Below are positions 23,948 through 32,619 of a stretch of DNA of 64,000 bases, piece after piece. The stretch comes from JAENVU01 sp038250905. GTDB taxonomy: Bacteria; Actinomycetota; Acidimicrobiia; IMCC26256; JAENVU01. Numbering within the stretch: position 1 is the first letter of the stretch; each line of letters starts with the position of its first letter. The stretch lies in NCBI GenBank assembly GCA_038250905.1, contig JBBSBV010000008.1:56740-120739 (forward strand). Direction: 5' to 3'. A program made the translations under genes and the position numbers. The notes beneath the pieces were generated by a model, which worked only from the letters and a program-made list of their open reading frames with translations, ran no database searches and had not been told where the DNA came from.

Positions 23948-25324
23948 TCAGGATGCGGCGACCGGCAGGCTCGCGAGCGTCGGGGGCGGCGGAATCTCGG
24001 GCGTGCAGAGACTCCCGGTCGTGGGGAGGCCCGGGTTGGCGAGGACGGGCGGTTCGAGGAACGCGGGGTGCCGGAGGTCGAGACAGTCGAGCAGGTTGTC
24101 GGCGTTCGCATCCCGTCGCGTCAGCGCGCCGAGGTTGAACTTGGTCTCGATGAAGCGGAGCACCGAGGTGTGGTCGTGGACCACGCTCGACACGTAGTTG
24201 CGCCTCGAGAACGGCGAGATGACGAACGCCGGTACCCGGAGGCCGTAGCGGTCCCACGCCGCGGGGACGCCGGGCGCGGGTGCGACCGCGGGTGCGATGT
24301 CGTCGGGCGGGATCGCGGCGGGCGGTGCCACGTGGTCGTAGTAGCCGCCGTGCTCGTCGTACATGAAGAGGAGCACCGTCTTGGGCCACGCCGGGCTGGC
24401 CATGATCGCATTGATCACCGACGCGCTGTACGCCTCGCCGAGTTGGATGTCGCCCGGGTTCTCCTCGGTGTAGGAGTTCACCCCGGGGCTCACGATGGAG
24501 ACGCTCGGCAGCGCGCCCGAACGGCAGTCGGCGAGGAACTGCGGATACGTGCGGATCTTGTCCTGGTTCTCCCGGAACGTCTTCGGGAACAGGAGGATGT
24601 CGGCGAGGTCCCACGCGTAGTCGTGCCACGAGATTCCGAACGCGTTGAGCTTGTCCCAGATCGTGCCGCCGACCGGGTGCGGCATGTTGAGCGCCTTGGT
24701 CACGTCGGTCGAGACGAGGTCCTGGCAGGTGCCGGCCTGTAGGTACATGCGGTTGGGGTAGGTCTGCGCGGGCGCGGATGCGAACCAGCGGTCGCACAAC
24801 GGGAACGTGCTGGCCAGCGACCAGTAGAACGGCAGGTCGGTGCCGTCCCAGTACCGCATCGAGTTGTAGTTGTCATCGAACAGGAAGCCGTCCATGCGGC
24901 CGCCGTCGATCTGGCGATGGGTCGACACCCAGTTCTGCGAGACGCCGCGCCCGCTCTGGCAGGTGTCGGGCGCGTGGGTGACGGGGACGACGGTGCCGTG
25001 GGTGTCGACGTTGCTGTTGGTGGGCACGCCGTGGTGGAGGCGGTAGCCGTCGCCGCGGGGGAACATCCCGAAGTACGAGTCGTACGAGTGGTTCTCCTGC
25101 ATGTAGATGACGATGTGTTCGATCTGGGGCAGCAGGTCGGTGCCCTCGGGCCGGCGGGGATCGGGGCGGTCGCCCGGTTGACCCCACCGACGGGGGTGCT
25201 CCGGGTGCTCACGGTGCTCCGGGTGCCCGGGATGCTCGATCCAGGGCCGACACCCCGTGAGGGCCAGACCCGATGCCGCACCGAGTCCGAGCAGGAACTT
25301 GCGACGATCGAGGTCTCCAGCCAT
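23948..25324 (-). CDS. Tat-exported phospholipase-C-like phosphoesterase
   Basis: A 458-residue member of the phosphoesterase family that includes bacterial phospholipase C and acid phosphatase. It has a twin-arginine signal (DRRKFLLGLG) whose end, LTGC (Cys25), also reads as a lipobox, followed by a short His/Pro/Glu-rich spacer. Catalytic motifs: MQENHSYDSYFG near residue 78, DEHGGYYDHV, and HDHTSVLRFIE; these carry the metal ligands and nucleophile region. A paralogue is at 54656-56077. The protein probably acts at the cell surface on phospholipids or phosphate esters. A TAGCGT hexamer ends 8 bases before the ATG, suggesting a very short or absent leader. Confidence 0.9.
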   Translation of the reverse strand: MAGDLDRRKFLLGLGAASGLALTGCRPWIEHPGHPEHREHPEHPRRWGQPGDRPDPRRPEGTDLLPQIEHIVIYMQENHSYDSYFGMFPRGDGYRLHHGVPTNSNVDTHGTVVPVTHAPDTCQSGRGVSQNWVSTHRQIDGGRMDGFLFDDNYNSMRYWDGTDLPFYWSLASTFPLCDRWFASAPAQTYPNRMYLQAGTCQDLVSTDVTKALNMPHPVGGTIWDKLNAFGISWHDYAWDLADILLFPKTFRENQDKIRTYPQFLADCRSGALPSVSIVSPGVNSYTEENPGDIQLGEAYSASVINAIMASPAWPKTVLLFMYDEHGGYYDHVAPPAAIPPDDIAPAVAPAPGVPAAWDRYGLRVPAFVISPFSRRNYVSSVVHDHTSVLRFIETKFNLGALTRRDANADNLLDCLDLRHPAFLEPPVLANPGLPTTGSLCTPEIPPPPTLASLPVAAS

Positions 25325-25398
25325 GGCGGGACACGCTACGTGCGCGGTCCGCTTTGTGCACGTCCTCCCTACTCGTGCCCACGGTGCCGCGCGGCAGG

Positions 25399-26580
25399 TC
25401 AGGCGCAGCCCTGGGTGTCGACCGGGGCGGTCGCGCCGACGGCGGCCGCGAGGTCGTCGCGGATCTGGGAGGGGGCGAGCGCGTACGCCTCGGTCGGATC
25501 GGTGGTGCTCGCGGCGAACACCAGGCCGAGGACCGTGCCCTGGTCGTCCACCACCGGGCCGCCCGAGTTGCCGGGCACCACGCTCGCGGAGAGCACCTCG
25601 ATCGTACGGGTCACCTCGGTCGTGCCGAAGATGTCGTACCCGCGTGCGGACTCCTCACCGCGGATGGCCGCGGGCACCACTTGTTCGGCGCCGCCGCGCG
25701 GGTAGCCGATGACCACACCGACGGTCCGTGGCGCGGGATCGGCGGTCGCGAGACGGAGCGGCGTGAACTGCACTCCCGGGACGTTGAGCACCGCGACGTC
25801 GGTCTTCGGGTCGAACGCGACGACGACCGCCCGGCGCGGTGCGCCGTCGACGACGACGTCGACGCGGTCACTCCCGGCGACCACGTGCGCGTTGGTCACG
25901 ATGGAATGCGGCGCGACCGGCCAGCCCGAGCCCGCGCTGGTGTTGCCGCAGCCCGACGAATCGGCCACCACCATGACCGTCGCACGCGTCGCCGCTCGGG
26001 TCCCGGGCGTGTCGATCTGCGGTGGGATCGCGACTGGCGGGAGTGCGCTCCCACCGAGGCCCGCGAAGACGTTCGGGAACCCGTGGGTCGCAAGCGCGTT
26101 GCGGATCTGGGCCAGGGGTGCCGGAACAGTCGGGGCGAGGGAGTCGAGCGCGCGGATGATGCGCGAGTCCTGGATCTGGCGGTCGAGCGCGGCGAACTGA
26201 CTGTTCTGGAACGTCAGGCCCACGTACCACACGGAGATGAGCACACCCGCGAGCGCAACGATCGCGCCGAGTCCCGAGTCCAGACCGGCGACGCGCGTCG
26301 CCAGAGTCCGGACGCGAACCCGGAAGCCGATCGCGGTACCGATGCCTTGGAACAGGAACACGCACAGAACGAAGACGCCGGCCGCGACCGCGGCCCGGGT
26401 GGACTCGGGGTCGGGTGGCGCGGCGACGGCCCCTGCGACTGCCGGCGCGGCGAACGTGCCCGCGAGGATCCCGAGAAAGAGTCCGGCCAACGAACAACCG
26501 ACCCACGTCACGCCGCGCCGGAAGCCGGCGACCGCGACACCGATACCGATCAGCACGATGGCGAGATCGACGGCGTTCAC
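25399..26580 (-). CDS. marP: MarP-like membrane-anchored serine protease (CvpA + trypsin-like)
   Basis: A 393-residue protein resembling Rv3671c, the M. tuberculosis acid-resistance protease MarP (397 residues). The N-terminal 155 residues hold four hydrophobic segments of the CvpA/colicin V production type. The periplasmic chymotrypsin-fold domain has its catalytic triad in TNAHVV (His about 232), TDVAVL (Asp about 262) and GNSGGP (Ser about 337). Cysteines in SSGCGN and in the last residues (TQGCA) match the pair that forms MarP's regulatory disulfide. GTG at 26580 is chosen because it gives the family length; a longer in-frame ATG extension adds unlike, basic sequence. Divergent from the sulfatase gene, with a long hairpin between. 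Confidence 0.9.
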   Translation of the reverse strand: MNAVDLAIVLIGIGVAVAGFRRGVTWVGCSLAGLFLGILAGTFAAPAVAGAVAAPPDPESTRAAVAAGVFVLCVFLFQGIGTAIGFRVRVRTLATRVAGLDSGLGAIVALAGVLISVWYVGLTFQNSQFAALDRQIQDSRIIRALDSLAPTVPAPLAQIRNALATHGFPNVFAGLGGSALPPVAIPPQIDTPGTRAATRATVMVVADSSGCGNTSAGSGWPVAPHSIVTNAHVVAGSDRVDVVVDGAPRRAVVVAFDPKTDVAVLNVPGVQFTPLRLATADPAPRTVGVVIGYPRGGAEQVVPAAIRGEESARGYDIFGTTEVTRTIEVLSASVVPGNSGGPVVDDQGTVLGLVFAASTTDPTEAYALAPSQIRDDLAAAVGATAPVDTQGCA

Positions 26581-26625
26581 GCGCCGAGTCTTGTCGGTGG
26601 AACGGGGCGATCGAAGGGCAGGAAA

Positions 26626-26697
26626 TCGAAACGCCGGTGCCCGGAGCAAGGGCCCGGGCAGGGTGGGCCTTTGCTCAACGAGACACCGGCATTTCGA
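26626..26697. repeat. Long nested hairpin (72 bases) in the marP-sulfatase gap
   Basis: Outer arms 26626-26639 and 26684-26697 pair at 13 of 14 positions. Inner arms 26644-26655 and 26665-26676 pair at all 12 positions (one G-U on the plus strand) around a 9-base loop. The two stems are separated by a 4/7-base internal loop. No T-run follows, and the flanking genes diverge, so it is not an ordinary terminator. The rest of the 296-base gap (26581-26876) shows no other strong feature. Confidence 0.65.
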
Positions 26698-26876
26698 GGT
26701 GTGACCCTAACTGCCCGGAAGGGGTCCTGCCCAGGCATGCCTGATCGGTATTCCGAGTTGGTGCCGTCGCATCGGTGCATTCGCGTGGGCTCGCGCCATG
26801 TTCATCCGGCCTTGATGCGATGCTCACGAACGGGGTCGACGATGGTGGGGAACCACCGAGAGAGGGGGAGGTGTCG

Positions 26877-28460
26877 GTGCGATCGTCACGAGTGATCTCC
26901 TGGTCGGCCGCGGTGTGCGTCGTCGCCCTCGCGGCCGCCGCGTGCAGCAACGGCAGTACGAATCCGGCGGCCCCGGTGGGGGCGAAGCCCGCCCGGCCGA
27001 ACATCGTCTTCGTGCTCACGGACGACCTCGACCTCACGTCGTACACCGCGAATCCGGCGCGCTTCCCGCAGGTGAACGCCTTGCTCACCAGGCAGGGGAC
27101 CACCTTCTCCAACGCGTTCGTAACCGACTCGTTGTGTTGTCCGTCACGCGCCTCGATTCTGCGGGGCCAATACGTGCACGACCACGGCGTACTCGACAAT
27201 TTGCCTCCGAATGGCGGATTCGAACACTGGCAGCAACTCGGCCGGGACTCGTCGACGGTCGCGACCTGGTTGCACGCGGCGGGGTACCGCACCGCACTCT
27301 TCGGCAAGTACCTCAACGGATACCCGAACACGGTCGCGCCCAACTACGTGCCGCCGGGTTGGGACGACTGGGCGAGTCCGAGCGCGGGCAACCCGTACGC
27401 GGAATACAACTACCAACTCAACGAGAACGGGCGGTTGCATCGCTACGGTGCCCAGCCGTCCGATTACCTCGTCGATGTCCTGGCGAAGAAGTCCGACGCC
27501 TTCATCCACGACCGAGCCGGCAAGCAGCCGTTCTTCATGTACGTGGCGCCGTACGTTCCGCACCAGCCCGCCACCCCTGCCCCGCGTCATGCGAACGCGT
27601 TCCCGAACGCCACCGCACCGCGTCCCGCGTCGTTCGACCAAGCCGACGTCTCGGGTGAGCCGGCGTACGTGGCCGATCGTCCGCACCTCGCGCCGGCCGT
27701 CGTCCGGTTCATCGACCAGCTCTACCGCCGACGGTTGCAGTCGATGCTCGGTGTCGAGGATCTCGTGGCCGGGATCGTGCGCGAGTTGAAGCGCACACAC
27801 CAACTCGACAACACCTACATCGTGTTCACATCTGACAACGGGTTCCACCTCGGCGAGCACCGGCTGCCCTTCGGGAAGCAGACCCCGTACGAGACCGACA
27901 TCCACGTGCCGCTCATCGTGCGCGGGCCCGGCGTGCCGGCCGGCCGTACCGTCACGGACTTCGCCCGCGAGATCGACCTGGCGCCGACGTTCGCGTCCTG
28001 GGCCCATGCCCACGCCCCGGCCTTCGTCGACGGTGTCTCCCTCGCCCCGCTCCTCGGCGGCGCGAAGCAGACCGGTCACGTACCCCAGGACGTGCTGATC
28101 GAGCACTACGGCACTGGCGATCTTGCCGCGAAGGCGACGCGGCGGGGCGCACCGGCGGTCGAACCCGACGACGACACGAACCCGCCGATCGCGGGAACGC
28201 CGCGGCGCGGACCCGCGGCCGCGCTCCGCCTCAGCCGGAAGCGACGCCAGGGCGTCGCGATCCCGCCGTACCGCGCGTTGCGCACCCGCCGATACCTCTA
28301 CGCGGAATACGCGACGGGGGAACGACAACTCTTCGACGTCACTGCCGACCCCGGAGAACTCCACAACCTGGTGGCCACGGCCGATCCCGCGCTGGTCTCC
28401 CGGCTCTCCGGCCGGCTCGGCCAGCTCGCGTCGTGTTCCGGCGTGACCTGCCGGAACTGA
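26877..28460 (+). CDS. Sulfatase-family lipoprotein
   Basis: A 527-residue arylsulfatase-fold protein. Signal peptide with lipobox AAAC (Cys23). Metal site NIVFVLTDDLD, then C87 in CCPSR, the motif in which the cysteine is converted to formylglycine, followed by SILRGQYVHDHGV. Also FGKYLNGYP, YVPHQPA, and FTSDNGFHLGEHRLPFGK with further metal and sulfate ligands. The C-terminal ATGERQLFDVTADPGEL is typical. It is exposed on the cell surface. GTG at 26877 follows GGGAGG at normal spacing; a longer open frame upstream is not supported. A formylglycine-generating enzyme is not seen in this window. Confidence 0.9.
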   Translation: MRSSRVISWSAAVCVVALAAAACSNGSTNPAAPVGAKPARPNIVFVLTDDLDLTSYTANPARFPQVNALLTRQGTTFSNAFVTDSLCCPSRASILRGQYVHDHGVLDNLPPNGGFEHWQQLGRDSSTVATWLHAAGYRTALFGKYLNGYPNTVAPNYVPPGWDDWASPSAGNPYAEYNYQLNENGRLHRYGAQPSDYLVDVLAKKSDAFIHDRAGKQPFFMYVAPYVPHQPATPAPRHANAFPNATAPRPASFDQADVSGEPAYVADRPHLAPAVVRFIDQLYRRRLQSMLGVEDLVAGIVRELKRTHQLDNTYIVFTSDNGFHLGEHRLPFGKQTPYETDIHVPLIVRGPGVPAGRTVTDFAREIDLAPTFASWAHAHAPAFVDGVSLAPLLGGAKQTGHVPQDVLIEHYGTGDLAAKATRRGAPAVEPDDDTNPPIAGTPRRGPAAALRLSRKRRQGVAIPPYRALRTRRYLYAEYATGERQLFDVTADPGELHNLVATADPALVSRLSGRLGQLASCSGVTCRN

Positions 28461-28677
28461 CCCGCCCCGGACGACCACCCTTCGCGGCCGGGCACGCGCG
28501 CATCGGGGCCTCCGCCGGGTCGCGGTCGCCTTCGATTCCGGACACAAGCCGCGGATGTCACAGGGACAACACTGACCCCGCAAACCCCTCTGGCCACATC
28601 CAATGACAACTGTTACCGTCCGCCGGATTCGGTTTCCGCCAGGCCGACTGGCCAGAGCCGAGCGGGAGGTGTTCGCA

Positions 28678-30450
28678 GTGGGGTTTCGTCGCAGTCTCGA
28701 CATGATCAAGCGCCGGAAGTGGTCGATCCTCACGTGCGGCATCGTCGTGGGTGCGGCCGTCGGCGGCCTGTCGACGCTGCGCGCGCCGGCGTACACCGCC
28801 GAGGCGCGCGTCCGGTTGGTCGCCCCCGACGCGGCGAACCGGATCGACCCGCTCGCGATCCCCGGCCCGACGACGGTGTCGGATCCCGCACTGAACGCCT
28901 TCGCCAGGACCACGTCCAGCACGGCCGTTGCGAAACGGGCCGCTACCGATCTCCCACACGCCGCCGCGAGTTCGGTCGTCGGATCGGTGTCCGCCCACCG
29001 GATCGACGCCACCGATCAGGTGGCCGTGGTCGCGCGCAATGGGAACCGGGCGCGTGCGACCCGGACCGCCAACGCGTTCGCACGCGCCGCGATTGCGGCG
29101 CGTCAACTCGCAGCCGTGGGCACGTTGCAGGGCGCCGTCGACGCACTCGATCCGCAACTCGCCAGTTTGAAGTCGCGTATGGCCGATCTCGACGCGCAGG
29201 TGCGCGCCCGGACCGGTGCCGCGGCAGCCACCGCGCAGTTGGATGCGGTGGCGACGCAGTTCGAGACGTTGCAGAGCCGGCAGCAGGATCTTCGGCGCGC
29301 GGCCGACGGTCTCCGCCCTGGTGCGGTGCTGGTGCGCCCGGCGACGATCGGCACGACGTCCACCGACCGGCACCCGCTCCGCGACGGCATCGTCGGCGGG
29401 CTCGCCGGACTCCTCCTCGGTCTCGCGATCGCGACGATGCGTGAACTTCTCGACGAACGGGTCCGCACCACCGAAGAGGTCGAACGGTTGACCGGGCTCC
29501 CGGTACTGGCCGAGCTGCCGCGCGATCAGCGGGCCAAGCAACAACCGAGCCGGGTGGCGGTCTTCGTCAGTCCCAAGTCGGCGCTGAGTGAAGCGACGCG
29601 CGCGCTGCGCGCCGGCATCGAACTGCGCGACGTCGATCGCCATCCGTCGAGCATCCTGATCACGAGTGCGGCCTCGGGTGAGGGGAAGTCCCTCGTCAGC
29701 GCAAATCTCGCGGCGGCGTACGCGGTCGCGGGATACCGCACGGTGCTCATCGATGCCGACCTGCGCACCCCGCGGCTCTCGTCGATGTTCGGGACCTATC
29801 CGGAGCCCTTGATCGCGAGCGGTGAGGTCGTGCACGGACTCTCCAGCCTGTTGCGCGCGCTCACCTTCCCGGGCGCGGACCGTCCCGGGCTCGAGCAGGC
29901 GGCCCTGTTGCGCACCCCGGTCGAGAACCTCCTCGTGATCCCGGCGGGGCCCGAACCTTCCAACCCCGCCGAGCTGCTCGATTCGCGGGCGATGGCCGGA
30001 CTCCTCACGGATCTCGGCGCGTTCGCGGAGGTGGTCATCATCGACGCACCGCCGATGCTCCCCGTGAGCGACGCCGTGGGTCTCGCCCGCCATGCCGACG
30101 GTGTGGTCCTGGTCGCCGCGGTCGGGGAATCCGAACGACGTGCGCTCCGGCGCATCAGCCTCATGCTCGCCGCCCACCCGCGCGTCCTCGGGATCGTCGT
30201 GAACAAGGTCGCGCCGAGCGCGGCCTACGCCGCGTACGTCCCGCGGCGCCGCGGTGCCGGAGCCCACCCGTCCACCCATCCGTCGGCCACCCGTGGAACT
30301 CTCCGCGTGGTACAACCGATCGCGGTGGCGATGCCGCCCACCGGGATGCCGGACGAGAACGGCGATATGTGGATCGACCTCTCCGAGGACACCGATCCGT
30401 ACATGACCGTCCGCGATGGTGAACTCCAGCTCAACAGCTGGGGCCGCTGA
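28678..30450 (+). CDS. Wzz/CpsD-like polysaccharide co-polymerase fused to a BY-kinase-type ATPase
   Basis: A 590-residue protein: a short cytosolic start, first membrane helix (ILTCGIVVGAAVGGLST), an exported Wzz-type segment to about residue 240 with a helical middle, a second helix (GIVGGLAGLLLGLAIATM), then a P-loop ATPase. Walker A is SAASGEGKS near 336, Walker A' LIDADLRTPR, and Walker B VVIIDAPPML. This is the layout of actinobacterial tyrosine autokinases and chain-length regulators. The C-terminal tail lacks the usual tyrosine cluster (only AAYAAY and one further Tyr), so kinase activity is doubtful. Start GTG at 28678 has GGGAGG eight bases upstream. No glycosyltransferase or polymerase genes flank it. 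The preceding 217 bases show no clear signal. Confidence 0.85.
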   Translation: MGFRRSLDMIKRRKWSILTCGIVVGAAVGGLSTLRAPAYTAEARVRLVAPDAANRIDPLAIPGPTTVSDPALNAFARTTSSTAVAKRAATDLPHAAASSVVGSVSAHRIDATDQVAVVARNGNRARATRTANAFARAAIAARQLAAVGTLQGAVDALDPQLASLKSRMADLDAQVRARTGAAAATAQLDAVATQFETLQSRQQDLRRAADGLRPGAVLVRPATIGTTSTDRHPLRDGIVGGLAGLLLGLAIATMRELLDERVRTTEEVERLTGLPVLAELPRDQRAKQQPSRVAVFVSPKSALSEATRALRAGIELRDVDRHPSSILITSAASGEGKSLVSANLAAAYAVAGYRTVLIDADLRTPRLSSMFGTYPEPLIASGEVVHGLSSLLRALTFPGADRPGLEQAALLRTPVENLLVIPAGPEPSNPAELLDSRAMAGLLTDLGAFAEVVIIDAPPMLPVSDAVGLARHADGVVLVAAVGESERRALRRISLMLAAHPRVLGIVVNKVAPSAAYAAYVPRRRGAGAHPSTHPSATRGTLRVVQPIAVAMPPTGMPDENGDMWIDLSEDTDPYMTVRDGELQLNSWGR

Positions 30451-30459
30451 CGTTCGGGC

Positions 30460-30804
30460 TCACTGCGCCGTTCGCCACGGCAACTTCCCGTCGATCTCGA
30501 GGTCGAGGGAGAAGCTGAGGAACGTCCGGATGAGCACGATGAGTCCGAGCACGCCGACGTTCTCGAGCGACGGATCGACGGCAACGGTGCGGATCAGGTC
30601 CGCGGCGACCAGGACCTCCAGGCCGAGCAGGATGCTCCGGCCGAGGAAGCTGCGGAGGCGCCGGTAGGTCAGGGCGCGGTCCGCGGTGCCGAGCAACTCG
30701 CGTCCCGCCCGCCCGAGCGCCAGGATGCCGCCGATCACGATGATGACGACGCCGACGACCTCGACCGCCCGGGCCACGGTTTCCATGGTGTCCTGGAACG
30801 TCAT
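30460..30804 (-). CDS. DUF1622-family small membrane protein
   Basis: A 114-residue protein with three hydrophobic segments: VEVVGVVIIVIGGILAL, then LGRSILLGLEVLVAADLI, and VGVLGLIVLIRTFLSFSL. The RRLRSFLGRSILLGLE and DLIRTVAVDPSLENVGVL stretches identify DUF1622, whose function is unknown. The ATG has GGAGGG upstream. Convergent with the Wzz-like gene, nine bases apart. Confidence 0.88.
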   Translation of the reverse strand: MTFQDTMETVARAVEVVGVVIIVIGGILALGRAGRELLGTADRALTYRRLRSFLGRSILLGLEVLVAADLIRTVAVDPSLENVGVLGLIVLIRTFLSFSLDLEIDGKLPWRTAQ

Positions 30805-30922
30805 GCCACCCTCCGATCACGGAAGTCCGGATCATGGCAGAGCCGAACACCACGCAACGTGACCGTTCGGCGGTGCGAGCGGACCGCGGCAGGGTGCGCG
30901 CCGCGGGAAGGAGGCGTTTCGA

Positions 30923-31921
30923 CTACCGCTTCGGGGGGGCGAGCAGGAACTGCACGAGCTGCTCGGAGAACGTGGGACTCAGCACGGGGATGTGCACGCC
31001 GTCCGGTTGCGTCCACAACTCCACGTGGCCGTTCGGCTTGCATCCGGACGAGTACGAGGTGACCGTGGCGGGCGGCCGCTGATCCTCGAGGTCGTGGGTC
31101 GTGGTCACGTTCGGGTCCGGGGTCGGCTTGCACCCGTCGTAGCGGGCCCAGGTCTGGACCGTCTTGGTCGCGCTGGGATAGGCGGCACCCCCGATCGCGT
31201 CACCGTCGTACTTGATGGTCTGGTCCGCGGTGCCGTGGATCGCGAGGACCGAGACCGCCTCACTCGGTGTGCACTTGCTGGGGTCGGCCCACGTCGCGGC
31301 TTCGAAGCTGACGATCGCCGCGATCTCGTCGGCGTGATCGCAGGCCATGCGGAAGGCCATGAAGCCACCGTTGCTGTGGCCGATGATGAACACGCGCTTG
31401 GGGTCCACCGAGTAGTGCGACTTCACGTCCGCGATGATCGCCGTGATGTACGCGGAGTCGTCCACGGTGCTGCTTGGTCCGCAACATGCGTCGGTCGCGT
31501 TCCAGTACCGCTTGTCGAGTGGGTTGAGCGTCCCGTCGGGGTGGACGTAGAGCATGCCGTGCGCGTCGGCGACCGCCGTGAGCTTGAGGTACGCGTCCTG
31601 CACCCCGCCGCTGGCGCCATAGCCGTGGAGCAGGATGAGGAGCGGCGCCGGCTTGGACGGGGAGAGGTCCGGAGGTGTGTGCACCTCGACCGGTCGGGCG
31701 GCAACCAGTGCAGCCTGTGCGGCAGTCGGTCCCGATGCCGTCGTCGTGGTGGTCGCCTTGGTGCTCGACGACGTTGCGGGCGCGGCCTTCGACCCGGACG
31801 AACTCGAACACGCGGTGGCCAGCACGAGGAGGGCAGCCACGACTCCGAACGAGCCGAGTCGCCACGGCCGGGCCTGTCCTTGACGGGTTCGTTCGTTGCG
31901 GGTCTCTGCAGGTGCAGTCAT
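30923..31921 (-). CDS. PHB-depolymerase/esterase-like lipoprotein (alpha/beta hydrolase)
   Basis: A 332-residue secreted esterase of the LpqC / poly(3-hydroxybutyrate) depolymerase / feruloyl esterase type. Signal peptide with lipobox ATAC (Cys38) and a Ser/Thr linker. Catalytic domain: oxyanion region LLILLHGYGAS, nucleophile in IGHSNGGF (Ser about 178), acid near HGTADQTIKYDG, and His in the closing TQPDGVHIP. ATG at 31921 is preferred because the next in-frame ATG further upstream adds a non-homologous basic tail. Natural ester substrate unknown. Confidence 0.87.
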   Translation of the reverse strand: MTAPAETRNERTRQGQARPWRLGSFGVVAALLVLATACSSSSGSKAAPATSSSTKATTTTTASGPTAAQAALVAARPVEVHTPPDLSPSKPAPLLILLHGYGASGGVQDAYLKLTAVADAHGMLYVHPDGTLNPLDKRYWNATDACCGPSSTVDDSAYITAIIADVKSHYSVDPKRVFIIGHSNGGFMAFRMACDHADEIAAIVSFEAATWADPSKCTPSEAVSVLAIHGTADQTIKYDGDAIGGAAYPSATKTVQTWARYDGCKPTPDPNVTTTHDLEDQRPPATVTSYSSGCKPNGHVELWTQPDGVHIPVLSPTFSEQLVQFLLAPPKR

Positions 31922-32032
31922 GGCGCCAGTCTCGATCGTCGGGTCGGTCCGCCGGGATGGTACCGACGTGCGGTGCGGTGCGGGGTGCGGAGGCAATACG
32001 GTCGGGGGACCCGACGAGAGGACGCGTCACCG

Positions 32033-32524
32033 ATGAAGATCCCGGCCGACGACCCACGCGCCGCGCACCGGTCCAGCAACGTCCGGGTCGATCGCGCCGG
32101 CCTGCTGGAGTTCCTGCGCGACAAGCACCGCTGGGTCCTCGCCACGACCCGCGCCGACGGCCGGCCGCAGATGAGTCTCGTCACCGGTGGGACGACGGCC
32201 GCGGGCCGGCTGGCGATCGCGACCTATCCGGAGCGGGTGAAGGCGCGCAATGCGCGGCGCGACGCCCGGGTCTCGGTGGCGGTGACGGGCTCGGAGTTCA
32301 ACGACGCGTGGGTGCAGATCGACGGCACCGCCGAGGTCCTCGACATGCCCGCGGCGGCCGACGCGTTCGTCGAGTACTTCCGATCCATCTCGGGTGAGCA
32401 TCCGGACTGGGACGAGTACCGGCAGGCGATGGCCGACCAGGGCAAGTGCCTCATCCTGATCGACCCGACCCGGTGGGGTCCCGTGAGCACCGGCGGGTTC
32501 CCGCCGTCGCTCTTCGAGGACTGA
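32033..32524 (+). CDS. PPOX-class (F420/FMN split-barrel) oxidoreductase
   Basis: A 163-residue split-barrel flavin/deazaflavin enzyme. RWVLATTRADGRPQMSLVT, then YPERVKARNARRDARVSVAV and WVQIDGTAEVLD are the usual signatures of the Rv1155-like F420-dependent group. Cofactor choice (F420 or FMN) cannot be fixed by eye. GAGAGGA lies upstream of the ATG. It is divergent from the esterase lipoprotein, and a hairpin follows its stop. Confidence 0.87.
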   Translation: MKIPADDPRAAHRSSNVRVDRAGLLEFLRDKHRWVLATTRADGRPQMSLVTGGTTAAGRLAIATYPERVKARNARRDARVSVAVTGSEFNDAWVQIDGTAEVLDMPAAADAFVEYFRSISGEHPDWDEYRQAMADQGKCLILIDPTRWGPVSTGGFPPSLFED

Positions 32525-32542
32525 ACCGAGCGGCCCACCCCG

Positions 32543-32559
32543 CCGGTCGCGTCGACCGG
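32543..32559 (+). terminator. Possible terminator after the PPOX gene
   Basis: CCGGTCG and CGACCGG form a perfect 7-base stem with a 3-base loop, 18 bases after the PPOX stop. No T-run follows, so efficiency is uncertain. A TACCCT at 32576-32581 may then be the -10 for the aldehyde dehydrogenase gene. Confidence 0.4.
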
Positions 32560-32619
32560 GTGGAGCGGCACCCTGTACCCTCCCTTCGCCTCAGATCGCA
32601 CAACCCCGGGAGCCCAAGG

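Noticed and set aside
28678..30450. A functional tyrosine autokinase
   Set aside because: The P-loop motifs are present, but the C-terminal tyrosine cluster is missing, so I keep only the structural description.
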